Notes: generated by a model from the letters alone, not told the origin. A stretch of 64,000 nt of DNA from Spirosoma telluris (GCA_003259005.1 QLII01000001.1:1302001-1366000), one strand, 5' to 3'; shown: positions 36,384 to 46,242, counted from the first letter of the stretch. Numbers and translations: made by a program.

Positions 36384-36815
36384 TCATTCCAGAATAAAAT
36401 TCTCATCCCCATTCGGGTGTTCTTTATGATGATCCAAATAGGTCTGCAACAACTCATCGGTAATCGAGCCCACGCTCCAGGCTCCATAACCAATCCCCCA
36501 AAAATGACCGCCCCAATACCGACGTTTCAGCTCCGGGTACTCAGCCAAGAGCAGTTTCGCACTCCGACCCTTCAGCCGTTTGACCATGTCGCTCACACTC
36601 AACGAGGGTGGATACGATACATGCAAATGGATGTGGTCTTTGCTCACAACCCCTTTCAGAATCTGTACGTCCAGCGCATTGCAGGTTTGCCGAATCAGGT
36701 CTCGACAACGCAGTTGAACCTCCCCTGTCAGCACCTGATACCGATACTTGGTGCTCCACACCAGATGAACTTGCAATTGATGCACCGAATGACTGCTCGA
36801 CCGTTGCTGCTTCAT
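36384..36815 (-). CDS. tnpA: IS200/IS605 family transposase (Y1 HUH, TnpA)
   Basis: A 143-residue single-strand transposase that cuts and joins DNA through one tyrosine. The HUH motif is in DHIHLHV with His61 and His63. The catalytic tyrosine is Tyr126 in ELLQTYLDHH. LVWSTKYRYQVL (19-30) and HFWGIGYGAWSVGS are typical of the family. The length is complete, and no frameshift is seen. The start is the ATG at 36815. Confidence 0.93.
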   Translation of the reverse strand: MKQQRSSSHSVHQLQVHLVWSTKYRYQVLTGEVQLRCRDLIRQTCNALDVQILKGVVSKDHIHLHVSYPPSLSVSDMVKRLKGRSAKLLLAEYPELKRRYWGGHFWGIGYGAWSVGSITDELLQTYLDHHKEHPNGDENFILE

Positions 36816-37021
36816 CCCGCAAAGCTATTAGAAATGAGTAGCAACTAAAGTCTTGCCCTAAAGGGCATAGCTTTGACTAGCGTACTTGAAAAGTAAAAAC
36901 ACTTAATTCTACTGCCCGTAAAAAGTCCTATTTTTAAGTAGATTAAAACTTGCCACGTTTCAGAATTACTCAGCGTATTAGTTAAAAATTCTCAGTCGCT
37001 TATCATCCAACTTTAGTTCTT

Positions 37022-37560
37022 ATGACTCGCTATGAATTTCTGAAATCGATGGGCTTCACCGGAGCTGCGCTAATGGCAGCGATGACGTCCTGCATTCGGG
37101 AAGAAGATACCGTTGTTAATGCGCTGACACTTGCGGGAACTACAACGCCAACCAACAGCACAACAACGTCACCGACAACGACCACGACAACATCGGGCAC
37201 AACAACGTCACCAACGACGACCACGACAACAACGGGTACTGACTTGAGTACGATTAAAAACCGACTTCTGACCATCGACCTGACTTCATCGGCAGCGGCA
37301 GCTTTGAAAACGGTGGGGGCTATCTGGCTCAGAGCGGCATAGTTGTGGCCACGGTAAGTGCGGGCACTTACGTTGCCGTTACCCAAACCTGTAGTCATGA
37401 GCCTAAAAAAGCCATCATTTTCAACAAAACGGAATTTTACTGCACACAACACGGTGCTCGTTTTGACCTGACCGGCAAAGGAAAAAATAGCTTCGGCAGT
37501 GGTGGCCTTACGGTCTACAAAGTTGCCACAGACGGCAAAACTCTCGTCGTTTATAGTTAA
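37022..37560 (+). pseudogene. Rieske [2Fe-2S] lipoprotein, one frameshift
   Basis: An exported electron-transfer protein of about 179 residues. The first frame has an export signal with lipobox (FTGAALMAAMTSC) and a Thr/Pro-rich linker coded by a 39-base tandem repeat (37160-37237). It then breaks at GGGGG 37315-37319. Restoring one G joins LKTVGG to YLAQSGIVVATVSAGTYVAV. The Rieske cluster ligands are Cys and His in TCSHEP and in YCTQHGARFDL, spaced 16 residues apart. It heads a run with thioredoxin-like, ApbE, DUF4266 and DUF3570 genes, which suggests electron transfer in the envelope. Confidence 0.85.
37160..37237. repeat. Tandem 39-base repeat (two copies) coding the Thr-rich linker
   Basis: Copies 37160-37198 and 37199-37237 differ at a few bases and code a Thr/Ser/Pro/Gly-rich spacer between the lipid anchor and the Rieske domain. 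Copy number changes would vary the linker by 13 residues. Confidence 0.85.
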
Positions 37561-37596
37561 TGAATTCACCCCAGCTTGCAATTAATCTAAACTAAC

Positions 37597-38046
37597 ATGA
37601 AACTCGTACTAACAACGCTCTTTGTTGGCCTTGGTTTGTTGGCTAATACCCTAACCTGGCAGCTAAATTTTGACCAGGCAAAAACCGAAGCAGCCCAAAG
37701 TCATAAATTCATCCTCCTGAATTTTTCTGGCTCTGACTGGTGTGGTCCCTGCATTAAACTCAAAAAAAATATCTTCGAGTCGGCCGAGTTTGGCCAGTTT
37801 GCTACGGAACATCTGATCCTCGTCCGGGCCGACTTCCCTCGCTTATCTAAAAATCAGTTGGATGCCCGTCAGACAGCTCACAACGAAGCTTTAGCGGAAA
37901 AATACAATAAGCAGGGCAAATTTCCGCTCACGGTTTTACTTGATGCCGATGGTCATATTCTTAAAGAATGGGATGGCTATCCGCAAACCCTGACCGTATC
38001 GTCCTTTCTGGAAACGATTCAATCCGTTACCTCGGCAGCAAAATGA
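37597..38046 (+). CDS. Exported thioredoxin-family protein
   Basis: A 149-residue periplasmic thioredoxin-like protein. The signal peptide covers about residues 1-20 (VLTTLFVGLGLLANTLT). The redox motif is SGSDWCGPCIKLKKNIF with Cys49 and Cys52. The cis-Pro region is KYNKQGKFPLTVLLDADG. The stop codon overlaps the next ATG in an ATGA arrangement at 38043, so translation is coupled to apbE. Its job may be to reduce or mature a partner made by this operon; that is inference. Confidence 0.9.
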   Translation: MKLVLTTLFVGLGLLANTLTWQLNFDQAKTEAAQSHKFILLNFSGSDWCGPCIKLKKNIFESAEFGQFATEHLILVRADFPRLSKNQLDARQTAHNEALAEKYNKQGKFPLTVLLDADGHILKEWDGYPQTLTVSSFLETIQSVTSAAK

Positions 38047-38999
38047 CCCTATCGACCCGCATTCATCAACGGGTACAACGGCTCATGGGCAATCGCTTCG
38101 AGCTTAGTGTTGTCAGTTCGGATGCTAGCTGGGCGAACGATTGTCTCGATGAAGCCATCGCGGAAATTAGCCGGATTGAGCGATTACTCACAACATTTAA
38201 CGAGGATAGTCAGACCAATCAGATCAATGCCAATGCGGGCATCAAGCCCGTGCAGGTTGATCCTGAGGTATTCTCACTCATTGAGCGGTCGCTGCGATTA
38301 TCGGCGCTGACGCAGGGAGCCTTCGATATTACCTATGGCTCAATTGATAAGCGATTCTGGAATTTCGATACGACGATGACTGCATTACCTGACCCCAAAA
38401 CGGCCCGGCGCATGATACGGCTCATTAATTACCGGAACGTGATGCTCAATGCTGATAAACACACCGTCTTCCTGAAAGAAAAAGGAATGCGAATCGGATT
38501 TGGTGGTATCGGCAAAGGCTATGCGGCCGAACAGGCCAAACGGGTGTTACGTGAACGGGGAGTTGAGAGTGGAATTGTAAATGCCGCCGGTGACCTGACG
38601 ACCTGGGGATCACAACCCAATGGCCAAGCCTGGACCATCGGCATTGCCGACCCTAACCTGGCAAGTCGGCAGGCATTTTCTTACCTGGCGATCAGCAATA
38701 TGGCCGTGGCAACATCGGGTAGTTACGAGAAATTTGCCCTGATTAACGGCAAACGGTATGCGCATACCATCGACCCGAAAACGGGATATCCTGTATCAGG
38801 CATTAAAAGTGTGACCATAATTGCCCCCAATGCCGAGCTGGCGGATGCCCTGGCTACCCCTGTCATGGTGATGGGCGTTCTGGTGGGGCTAAATCTGATT
38901 AACCAGATGCGACACATTGCCTGCATTATTATTGACGACAACGATGTACTGCATACATCAACCAATATACGGCTTACAGCACCTGCTACAGCCAATTAA
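38043..38999 (+). CDS. apbE: FAD:protein FMN transferase
   Basis: This 318-residue enzyme moves FMN from FAD onto a Ser/Thr of exported proteins. Family motifs: MGNRFELSVVSSDASWAND at the start, GAFDITYGSIDKRFWNFD, RIGFGGIGKGYAAEQA (FAD/Mg site), NAAGDLTTWG and VATSGSYEKF followed by YAHTIDPKTGYPVSG near the C-terminus. ATG 38043 is chosen because it overlaps the upstream stop; 75 more bases upstream are open but lie inside the thioredoxin gene. No clear signal peptide is visible in this start. The likely target is encoded in the same run. Confidence 0.93.
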   Translation: MTLSTRIHQRVQRLMGNRFELSVVSSDASWANDCLDEAIAEISRIERLLTTFNEDSQTNQINANAGIKPVQVDPEVFSLIERSLRLSALTQGAFDITYGSIDKRFWNFDTTMTALPDPKTARRMIRLINYRNVMLNADKHTVFLKEKGMRIGFGGIGKGYAAEQAKRVLRERGVESGIVNAAGDLTTWGSQPNGQAWTIGIADPNLASRQAFSYLAISNMAVATSGSYEKFALINGKRYAHTIDPKTGYPVSGIKSVTIIAPNAELADALATPVMVMGVLVGLNLINQMRHIACIIIDDNDVLHTSTNIRLTAPATAN

Positions 39000-39016
39000 T
39001 CTGGACAAAACCACCT

Positions 39017-39247
39017 ATGAATAAGAACGTAAACAATGTCAAACCGACTCTACTTGCTGGACTTTTGCTCCTTGGTCTATCGAGTTGTACGACGGTAAAA
39101 GAGTATCAGAAAAGCCGGATCAATGATGCTGAAATGGAGTTATCGGCCCGTAAATCAGAGAAGTTCGAGCAGAATTTTTACCTCTATCGCGAAGGAGCTG
39201 CCGGAGCCAATGGGGGAAAAAGTGGAGGAGGCTGCGGCTGTAACTAA
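39017..39247 (+). CDS. DUF4266 small lipoprotein
   Basis: A 76-residue lipoprotein of the DUF4266 family. The signal and lipobox are LLAGLLLLGLSSC, with the lipidated Cys at about 24. The mature part, TTVKEYQKSRINDAEMELSARKSEKFEQNFYLYREGAAGANGGKSGGGCGCN, is family-typical, and the short Gly/Cys tail (GGGCGCN) is conserved in these proteins as far as I remember. It lies between apbE and the DUF3570 gene. The Cys pair in the tail could bind metal or be a thioredoxin substrate, which would fit the operon. Confidence 0.88.
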   Translation: MNKNVNNVKPTLLAGLLLLGLSSCTTVKEYQKSRINDAEMELSARKSEKFEQNFYLYREGAAGANGGKSGGGCGCN

Positions 39248-39258
39248 AAACGCTACCA

Positions 39259-40464
39259 ATGAAAAAAATCTGTTTATCGGTTGGCTTATTGCTCAGTATA
39301 TGGCGAACGGGTTACGGCCAGACGACCACTGAGCCAACCTACGAAAAACGTAAGCTCAAAGTCGAAGAAATAAATTTAGTTTCGAGTTATTACCAGCAGG
39401 ACGGCAACAACTCAGCCGTGACCGGAGGCATTGGTACGGAACACTTGACCGATTTCGCCCAATCACTCGATCTCGTACTTAAAACCTCCGATCGGCGGAG
39501 TCGTCAGCATACGATTACGTTTGACTTTAACATCGACCATTATACTTCGGCCTCATCAGACAAGATTGACCCGTTGACGGTATCCTCTGCCTCCAAGAGT
39601 GATACTCATATTTATCCGTCGATTGCCTGGAGCGTGCATGATGACGCCAATCGGACAACGCGCGGTATCGCCTTGTCTTATTCAACCGAGTACGATTACA
39701 AATCATACGGAATCAATGTCAATTTTGCGAAAGCATCGGCCGATAACAATCGGGAGGTTAGTTTAAAAGGAGGTGCCTTTTTCGACACCTGGAAAGTCAT
39801 TCTCCCGCCCGAACTTCGGCCTGAAGGGTACGGTTCCGGCGCTCACGGTGATAGAGACCCGGTTGACTACAAACCCCGAAATTCGTATAACCTTAGCCTG
39901 TCGCTATCGCAGGTCATTAACAAACGTCTGCAGGTTTTACTGACCGTAGAGCCAGCTTTCCAACAAGGTTTACTGAGCACACCGTTCCACCGGATTTATT
40001 TTCAGGACGGCTCCGAAACGGTGGAAAAACTACCCGGTAGCCGCCTGAAATTGCCGATTGGCGTCCGGTTACACTATTTTATGGGCGACCGGGTCATCAT
40101 CCGAACGTTTTACCGATATTACATTGACGACTGGGGTATGCAGGCGCATACGGTCAACGTTGAAGCACCAATCAAGCTGACCTCATTCGTATCTGTGAGT
40201 CCATTTTATCGATTTAACCACCAGTCGGCTGTGCGGTACTTTGCTTCCTATGGCACACATCGCACAACCGAAGCGTATTATACCAGCGACTACGATATTT
40301 CTAGCTTTAACAGTCAATTTATTGGAACTGGAATCCGTATGGCTCCCCCTGGTGGATTATTTGGCATTGGCCATTGGCAAAGTGTCGAACTGCGCTTTGG
40401 ACATTATGTACGAAGCACAGGCATGGTTTCGAATAGCCTGACATTTTTGGCGAAGCTGAAATAA
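39259..40464 (+). CDS. DUF3570 outer-membrane barrel protein, possible flavinylation target
   Basis: A 401-residue beta-rich exported protein with a signal peptide (KKICLSVGLLLSIWRTGYG). Alternating strands ending in an aromatic pattern suggest an outer-membrane barrel. Near residues 93-99 it reads DHYTSAS, and DPLTVSSAS follows at 104-112. Both resemble the D-x-x-[ST]-G-A-[ST] site to which ApbE attaches FMN, but with Ser in place of Gly. The gene is 11 bases after DUF4266 and ends the run. The flavin attachment is my inference. Confidence 0.87.
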   Translation: MKKICLSVGLLLSIWRTGYGQTTTEPTYEKRKLKVEEINLVSSYYQQDGNNSAVTGGIGTEHLTDFAQSLDLVLKTSDRRSRQHTITFDFNIDHYTSASSDKIDPLTVSSASKSDTHIYPSIAWSVHDDANRTTRGIALSYSTEYDYKSYGINVNFAKASADNNREVSLKGGAFFDTWKVILPPELRPEGYGSGAHGDRDPVDYKPRNSYNLSLSLSQVINKRLQVLLTVEPAFQQGLLSTPFHRIYFQDGSETVEKLPGSRLKLPIGVRLHYFMGDRVIIRTFYRYYIDDWGMQAHTVNVEAPIKLTSFVSVSPFYRFNHQSAVRYFASYGTHRTTEAYYTSDYDISSFNSQFIGTGIRMAPPGGLFGIGHWQSVELRFGHYVRSTGMVSNSLTFLAKLK

Positions 40465-40557
40465 TTGTCATTAGATGGTCATTAAGTAGTCATTAGTAAA
40501 CAATCAAATGATAATGACTGACCAACCCAATGACAATCTAATGACCACCTAATGACC
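40465..40557. repeat. Intergenic repeat G with 11-base period and inverted arms
   Basis: Three direct units GTCATTAGATG, GTCATTAAGTA, GTCATTAGTAA (40467-40499, 11 bases each) are followed by inverted copies around 40528-40557 (complements of GTCATTAGGTG and GTCATTAGATT). The rest of the gap to 40766 shows nothing. Confidence 0.8.
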
Positions 40558-40766
40558 TCCAAATAACCCGTCTACTCAATAGAGATGTGCGTATATTTAA
40601 GGTAAACTTTACTTTGCCTCACAGAGGGGCGAGCCTTGGTTGCTCCACTCCTTAATTAAGTAGTAACTTGTTAGCCTTTTGGCCTTTACCAAGACTTATA
40701 AAGCAAGAATTACCACCAACACAGTCGTAAGAAAAGAATGACCTGGAGATTTACAACGACTTGTTT

Positions 40767-43134
40767 ATGCGGCTCTTTACAGTTCAGTTTTTAGTCTCTT
40801 TATGGCTGCTCGGGTTTCCCCTGGTTTCACTAGCCACCCACCAGGTGGGCGGGCAGATCGAAATGCGGGCTATTGGCGATGTACCTGGGCATTTCCACAT
40901 TACCGTTACCAACTACCTGGAAGATGGTACGCGGGTGCAGCCCAGCAGGCAACTACAGGCGTTCTAGGCATTTTTCGCCAACGTGATAATGCCCAGATGA
41001 TGTCGTTTACCGTGCGGCAGACGGGCACTCGGGTACCGGTCATCTACGCGAATGAATTCTGCGCGGCCCAGCGAAATCTAAAGTTCATCGTCCTTACCTA
41101 CGAGGCCGATATTCAGCTCAGTCCCGGTAGTTACAATGATACACAGGGCTACTACATGTCGTATCAAACCCGAAATCGGAACGCGGGTATCAATAACATC
41201 AGCAATCCCGACCAAACGGGTTTTACATTTTATCTTGAGTTTCCGGCTATCCAGCAAAATGGACAGCTTTTCACGAACTCCTCCCCTCGCTTCGGGCCTA
41301 TTAACGGCGAGTACGTGTGCATTGGCGATTCGTTCTCATTTCCATTCGGTGGTACCGACCCCGACGGTGATGAGCTACGGTACTCCATGATAACTCCACT
41401 CAACCAGAAAGGGACAGCCACAAATGCTGTCTCAGCGGGCCCCTATCCGGATGTAAACTGGTTGTCGGGCTTTGGCCCTAACAGTGCCATTCCCGGAAAC
41501 CCTCCATTGAGTATCGATGCGCAAACGGGCCAGTTATCGGTTACAGCAACGCAGCTAGGCTTATTCGTCTTTGCGGTGAAGGTAGAAGAATACCGGAATG
41601 GCATAAAAATCGGTGAAGTTCGGCGCGATTTCCAGTTACTGGTGATTGACTGTCCGCCCAAACGACTCCCGACCCAGCCGTTCAGATTTTAAACCTGCCT
41701 AAGGCAACGAAAACAACGATCTGTCAGGGTGATTCGGCGATTCTTAAGGCTGCAGTCGATACGACCTGGAACTATCAATGGCGTCGTGATGGCATCAATA
41801 TACCAGGCGCAACAAACCCTTCCCTGGCGGTGCGTCTATCGGGGGACTATACATTAGTCGTGTCTCCCAAAACGGTGTGTAGCAAAGTAGGCAACTCAGG
41901 TGTTCTGACGATTACCGTGATTGGAAATGAGGCCAAAGTATCGGCAGATGGGCATTTATGCGCTACAACAGGAACCGTGACCTTACATGCAACCAATGAT
42001 TCCAATGTGGTCTATCAATGGTATAAGGACGGGAATCTGCTTACGGGTATGCCATCCGTTGACTCTATGCAAACCAGTCAGCCGGGTAAATACTGGGCTG
42101 TACTGACCCATAAAACACTAGGGTGCAAAGCGAATACGGATACGGCCACACTTGCTCGTTCGGCCGCTGTTCTGGCTGTTATTAAATCAGCCTCGGGTTT
42201 TAATCGTATTTGCCCGTCTGATTCATTACGGTTAGATGCCAGTGGTGGCATTAGTTATAGCTGGCTGAGAGACGACACAAAAGTAGGTACCAGCAGTTCG
42301 CAATACGAAGCTTCACAGGCTGCAACCTATGTAGTTGTTGCCACGGATATTTTTGGGTGCGAAGGTACGTCAGCACCCGTTGTTGTTACTCAACTCGCGC
42401 CAGTCGTAGTCACATTTGATTCCATACCAGGTGTTTGTGGCCCTAACGTACCCGCCTATACACTCATTGGCACTCCAGCGGGTGGCGAATTTGCCGGGCC
42501 AGGTGTAACGGGCAGCGAATTCAATCCGAAGGCAGCCGGTATCGGCAACCACCAGGTCACTTACACAGTGAAAGCGGCTCCTGAGTGTACTGGAACCGTG
42601 GCAACACGGATAGCAGTCGTAGCTCCTATTCCGACTATCCAACTGGCTGATTCGATGACGACCTATAAAGGCAATACATTTACCATGAATCCGGTGTATA
42701 CAGGCAACCCTAATCAGTTTCAATGGGCTCCGGCGACGTATCTGGACAGTGCCACGGCCACGAACCCGACGGTCATGGATATCCAGAACGATATTACCTA
42801 TACCATTGACGTAAAAAACAGCACCGGTTGCGAAGCCAAAGACACTATTCATATCACGGTTTATGCCCGTGTATTTGTACCTGACGCGTTTAGCCCAAAT
42901 GGGGATGGAAAAAATGACACCTGGGAACTATTCGGTATTGAGGCTTTTCCAGATGCTGTTGTGACCATATTTAATCGCTGGGGAGAAGTTATTTATTCGT
43001 CAGGAAAAGGGTATACCAATCCGTTTGATGGTACCTTAAACGGAACTGCTTTACCCGTTGGACTCTATGCCTTCACACTACGCACCGTGCCACAAAAACC
43101 TGTTATCCGGGGAAGTTTGCTATTAGTTCGGTAG
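40767..43134 (+). pseudogene. Type IX-secreted protein with gliding-motility C-terminal domain, two frameshifts
   Basis: A secreted protein of about 790 residues. ATG 40767 starts a signal peptide (LFTVQFLVSLWLLGFPLVSLA). Two single-base losses break it: GGG 40933-40935 (joins YLEDGTR to GAAQQATTGVLGIFRQ) and CCC 41657-41659 (joins VIDCPP to QTTPDPAVQILNLP). The middle holds Ig-like or PKD-like repeats (YQWRRDGINIPGA, YQWYKDGNLLTG, YSWLRDDTKVG). The last 85 residues (FVPDAFSPNGDGKNDTWELFGIEAFP ... FNRWGEVIYSS) are the CHU_C/type B sorting domain of the type IX secretion system. The ligand is unknown; adhesion is a plausible role. Confidence 0.87.
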
Positions 43135-43221
43135 AGTTTTTGACAGGATTTACAGGATAAAACAGGATTGATAGCCTCAACAAAAAACCCTGTTTTATCC
43201 TGTAAATCCTGTCAAAAACTC
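43134..43221. terminator. Hairpin with perfect 33-base arms between convergent genes
   Basis: The arm 43134-43166 is the exact complement of 43189-43221 over a 22-base loop. The arm is made of ACAGGAT-containing units about 10 bases apart (GACAGGATTT, ACAGGATAAA, ACAGG). It starts at the last base of the upstream stop codon and ends 2 bases before the opposing gene's stop, so it can stop both transcripts. Confidence 0.9.
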
Positions 43222-43223
43222 TT

Positions 43224-44920
43224 GTTACGGCTTGCTTTTCTTCCGTCCTGGGCCCCAGATAGCCCGGCCTGGAAACACGTTGGTGTGTTCGCCATCTTTC
43301 AAAACAAGTTTGCCATTCACCAGAACATGCTGAACCCCCACCGCATATTGAAAGGGGTCGGCAAAAGTTGCTTTATCCGCAATGGTAGCTGGATCGAAGA
43401 TGACGACATCGGCAAAATAGCCAGGTCGAAGTAACCCCGATTCGGTAAATTATGGTTAGTGGCAGGCAAGCTCGTTAACCGGCGAACAGCCTCTTCCAGC
43501 GACATAACCTGCTCATCACGAACGTATTTACCCAACAACCGGGCAAAATTTCCAAATGTTCGGGGGTGAACGATGCCATTGTCTTTGCGCGTTTCGGAAA
43601 TTGAAGCTGCATCAGAGCCGAATGACACCCAAGGCTGACTAATGCCTTTTTTTACATTCTCCTCCGACATCAGGAAATACGTTGTTTCAACCCGACTTTT
43701 GTCGGCAACGATCAAGTCCATTAGGGTTTCAACAGGATCTTTATGCCAAATGGCAGCTAGCTGACCCAATGTCTTCCCATTATATTTTTTCAGCGAATCG
43801 ACCTCAAAGGCTGTTAGCAAAATGTTGTCGGTCGATCCGGCTAGCTGAAACATATTTTCCCAGTCGTTTCCTTTTTGCCGAACTTCGGCAGCTAACTTTT
43901 GCCGGGTCGCCGGATCCTGTAATCGTTTCCAGCCCGCCATAAAGCCCCCATTGAACAGATAAGGAGGTAAACAGGATGTCAGACCAGTAGCGCCAGCCGT
44001 ATAGGTATACATATTCGCGGTGACGTTCTGCCCCTGTTTTCGCGCGTTATTGATCAAGTTAATTGTCGATTCCATTCGAGGCCAGTTTCGCTGGCCTGAC
44101 GCTTTAAAATGATAGAGTTCGACAGGGACGTTGGCCTCACGACCAATTTTGATTAACTCATTCACACCCTCTTCGAGCCGGTCGCCCTCGCTACGAATAT
44201 GCGCGATATAGCGGCCTCCGTAGCGACCTGCTTCCTTACAAAGGGCAATCAGCTCGTCGGTATCGGCAAACGAATTGGGTGGATAAATGAGTGCCGTTGT
44301 AATCCCTAATGCCCCTTCTTCCATCGCTTTACGAACAATGGCCCGCATCTGGTCTAACTGGGCAGGGGTTGGCTTTACATCAGCCTCGCCCAGAACAACC
44401 TGGCGAACCTGGGCGGCTCCCAGGTAGGATGCAATATTGGGCGTAATTCCTTTTTTCTGAAGTTTGGTCAGAAACTCAGCCAGCGTTGTCCAGTCGCAGG
44501 TAAGGTCGTATGGTTTTAGGTATAGATTCACCTGTTCCCGCTGGGCATCAGTAGTGAGGGGTCCCCACGAATCTTCACCAAAAACCTCAGTCGTTATCCC
44601 CTGTTTTGTATCGCTCATGGAATGTCCATCCCGCAGAAATTCAAGACCTGTATGCGACAGAACATTGATAAAACCAGGGGCAACTGCTTTGCCCTCTACA
44701 TCAATAATTGTAGTTGCCCTCGCAGTAGGCAATTTGCCGACTTCTATTACCGGTCACCCCGGATACCGACATCACCTGGTATGGGCGGCTGCCCCGATCC
44801 GTCATAAATTAGACCATTTCGGATAATGATATCGAACTGTACATTTGCTGGCTTTACGGATTGAGCAGATAAGTGGCCCAGACCAGTCACAAAGAGAATA
44901 AGGAAAGGTATAAATCGCAT
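43224..44920 (-). pseudogene. D-aminoacylase (N-acyl-D-amino acid deacylase family), exported, two frameshifts
   Basis: An amidohydrolase of about 565 residues with a signal peptide (RFIPFLILFVTGLGHLSA). Restoring a G near 44750 joins GIRGDR to VIEVGKLPTARATTIIDVEG. Restoring one at CCCC 43435-43438 replaces a false end with [45 protein letters not shown]. Then the family end EHTNVFPGRAIWGPGRK lies at 43224. DVEGKAVAPGFINVLSHT is the metal-binding region, where the usual HxHxD appears altered to NVLSHT. GSDAASISETRK holds a conserved Asp. The family hydrolyses N-acyl-D-amino acids. The altered first metal site deserves a check. Confidence 0.87.
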
Positions 44921-45007
44921 AGCAGGTTGTTTCGTGTTCCAAAATACGAACTGAACGTGCGATTTACATGGATAGCTTTTACTAAACATGCTTAAAGCAG
45001 ATTTTTC

Positions 45008-46051
45008 CTATTTTTTCGACGCAAGTTTTCCCGCCAGCCAGAATGAAAACCTAACCATTGTTGCCTGAATCGGATTCATGGATTTATCGGGCGGGGGCGA
45101 TACAAAATACAAATCCAGACTACCATAGTTCTTCAATACCCGGTCGATACGGGCAGGCCCCGGTTTTTCAGGTAATGTTTGTGCGGGGTAAGGTGTGCAT
45201 AAGGCTTCGAAGAAGGGTTCAAACAGACCGGGGCTTAACATCCCAATAAATTTGGTGTACGGACTATCCAGACGATACGCATGTTTGGTATAGGCCGGAA
45301 CATGTAAAAAATCACCGGGCTTCAACGTTGTACTTTCGCCCTCGTTCCACATCGTCATGTTTCCTTCCAGTGCATAAAAACACTCGGTGTGCAGCTTGTG
45401 ATAATGTTGAATAATCGCATGACCGGCTGGGCCTTCCGTCAATACGACCAAAAACTGCCCGCCCGTGTTGTTTTGCCGGACCAAAAATGTCTGCAACTGA
45501 TCTTCTACGATTAAGTGTTCTCCACCCCCTTTCCGGATTACATAGGGTAAGAGCCCATCAGGGCGGACTAAATTACTAACCTCTTCGACTAGCTGCGAAG
45601 GCTCAAATCCATTAACCAGTTGGAAGTCTATCGTTTCAGAAAGTCCCGTAAACGGCTCTTCTTTCATTTTTTCGTGCTGGGCTAACTCGGCAAAAAGTGA
45701 AGCACAACCACCCGTCTCTGAAAAATATAACGTGCGTGTATTGGGAGCCACATATCGAATGAGATGGGCTACTCCCTTGGGTATATGACCAAAATCACCT
45801 TCTTTCAGGTGATAGGTTTTATCAGAGAAGGATAGTAGTATTTCGCCTGATAAAACCAGCAGGCTTTTATGGGTCCTGTTCTGGACATGAGCGGGTAGCG
45901 CAAAACCGGGCTGCGCTACCAGTTCGACAAGTTCCATTCGGTTACCAGATTGATCACTCGTAGCTATTAGGGCGATGTCAGCACCGTTAAATTGTACGCT
46001 TGCACCTGCTCCTGATCGGCGTAAATAAGCCGGAGGGTTGTGGAGATTCAT
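45008..46051 (-). CDS. Bicupin protein (quercetin dioxygenase-like)
   Basis: A 347-residue protein with two cupin domains: LPAHVQNRTHKSLLVLSGEILLSF (about residues 55-78) and HYHKLHTECFYALEGNMTMW (about 215-235). The second has the metal-binding HxHxxxxE-type pattern; the first has an HVQNRTH variant. A C-terminal tail (FSFWLAGKLASKK) is basic. There is no signal peptide. Related bicupins are quercetin 2,3-dioxygenases or of unknown substrate. No operon partner is evident. Confidence 0.82.
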   Translation of the reverse strand: MNLHNPPAYLRRSGAGASVQFNGADIALIATSDQSGNRMELVELVAQPGFALPAHVQNRTHKSLLVLSGEILLSFSDKTYHLKEGDFGHIPKGVAHLIRYVAPNTRTLYFSETGGCASLFAELAQHEKMKEEPFTGLSETIDFQLVNGFEPSQLVEEVSNLVRPDGLLPYVIRKGGGEHLIVEDQLQTFLVRQNNTGGQFLVVLTEGPAGHAIIQHYHKLHTECFYALEGNMTMWNEGESTTLKPGDFLHVPAYTKHAYRLDSPYTKFIGMLSPGLFEPFFEALCTPYPAQTLPEKPGPARIDRVLKNYGSLDLYFVSPPPDKSMNPIQATMVRFSFWLAGKLASKK

Positions 46052-46242
46052 GATTGGTTGGTTTAGGTCGTTACGGAAATGCTCGCCCAGGTCATACTGT
46101 TAATGAAGGAGCCTACTGAGCCGTAAGTTACTAACAACGCATTTATTTATTTTCTTATCTGCACATTAACGCCAATTTACACATAATCTACAGACAGTCT
46201 TTGGCTTTCCAAGTTCATCCTGGCTACCGTGGAGAAATAATT

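Larger units (their letters stand above)
36297..36878 (-). mobile_element. IS200/IS605-type element (tnpA only)
   Basis: The element holds a single transposase gene with hairpins at both ends and no tnpB or inverted terminal repeats, as in IS200. The tnpA upstream side has AAAGTCTT-GCCC-TAAA-GGGC-ATAGCTTT (stem core 36855-36866). The downstream side has a row of four hairpins (36297-36382). Exact ends are unknown, because IS200-type elements leave no target duplication. Confidence 0.75.

Noticed and set aside
36417..36848. 143-codon rightward open frame over the tnpA gene
   Set aside because: It is a shadow of the leftward tnpA, whose HUH and Tyr motifs are clear; the rightward product shows no motif.
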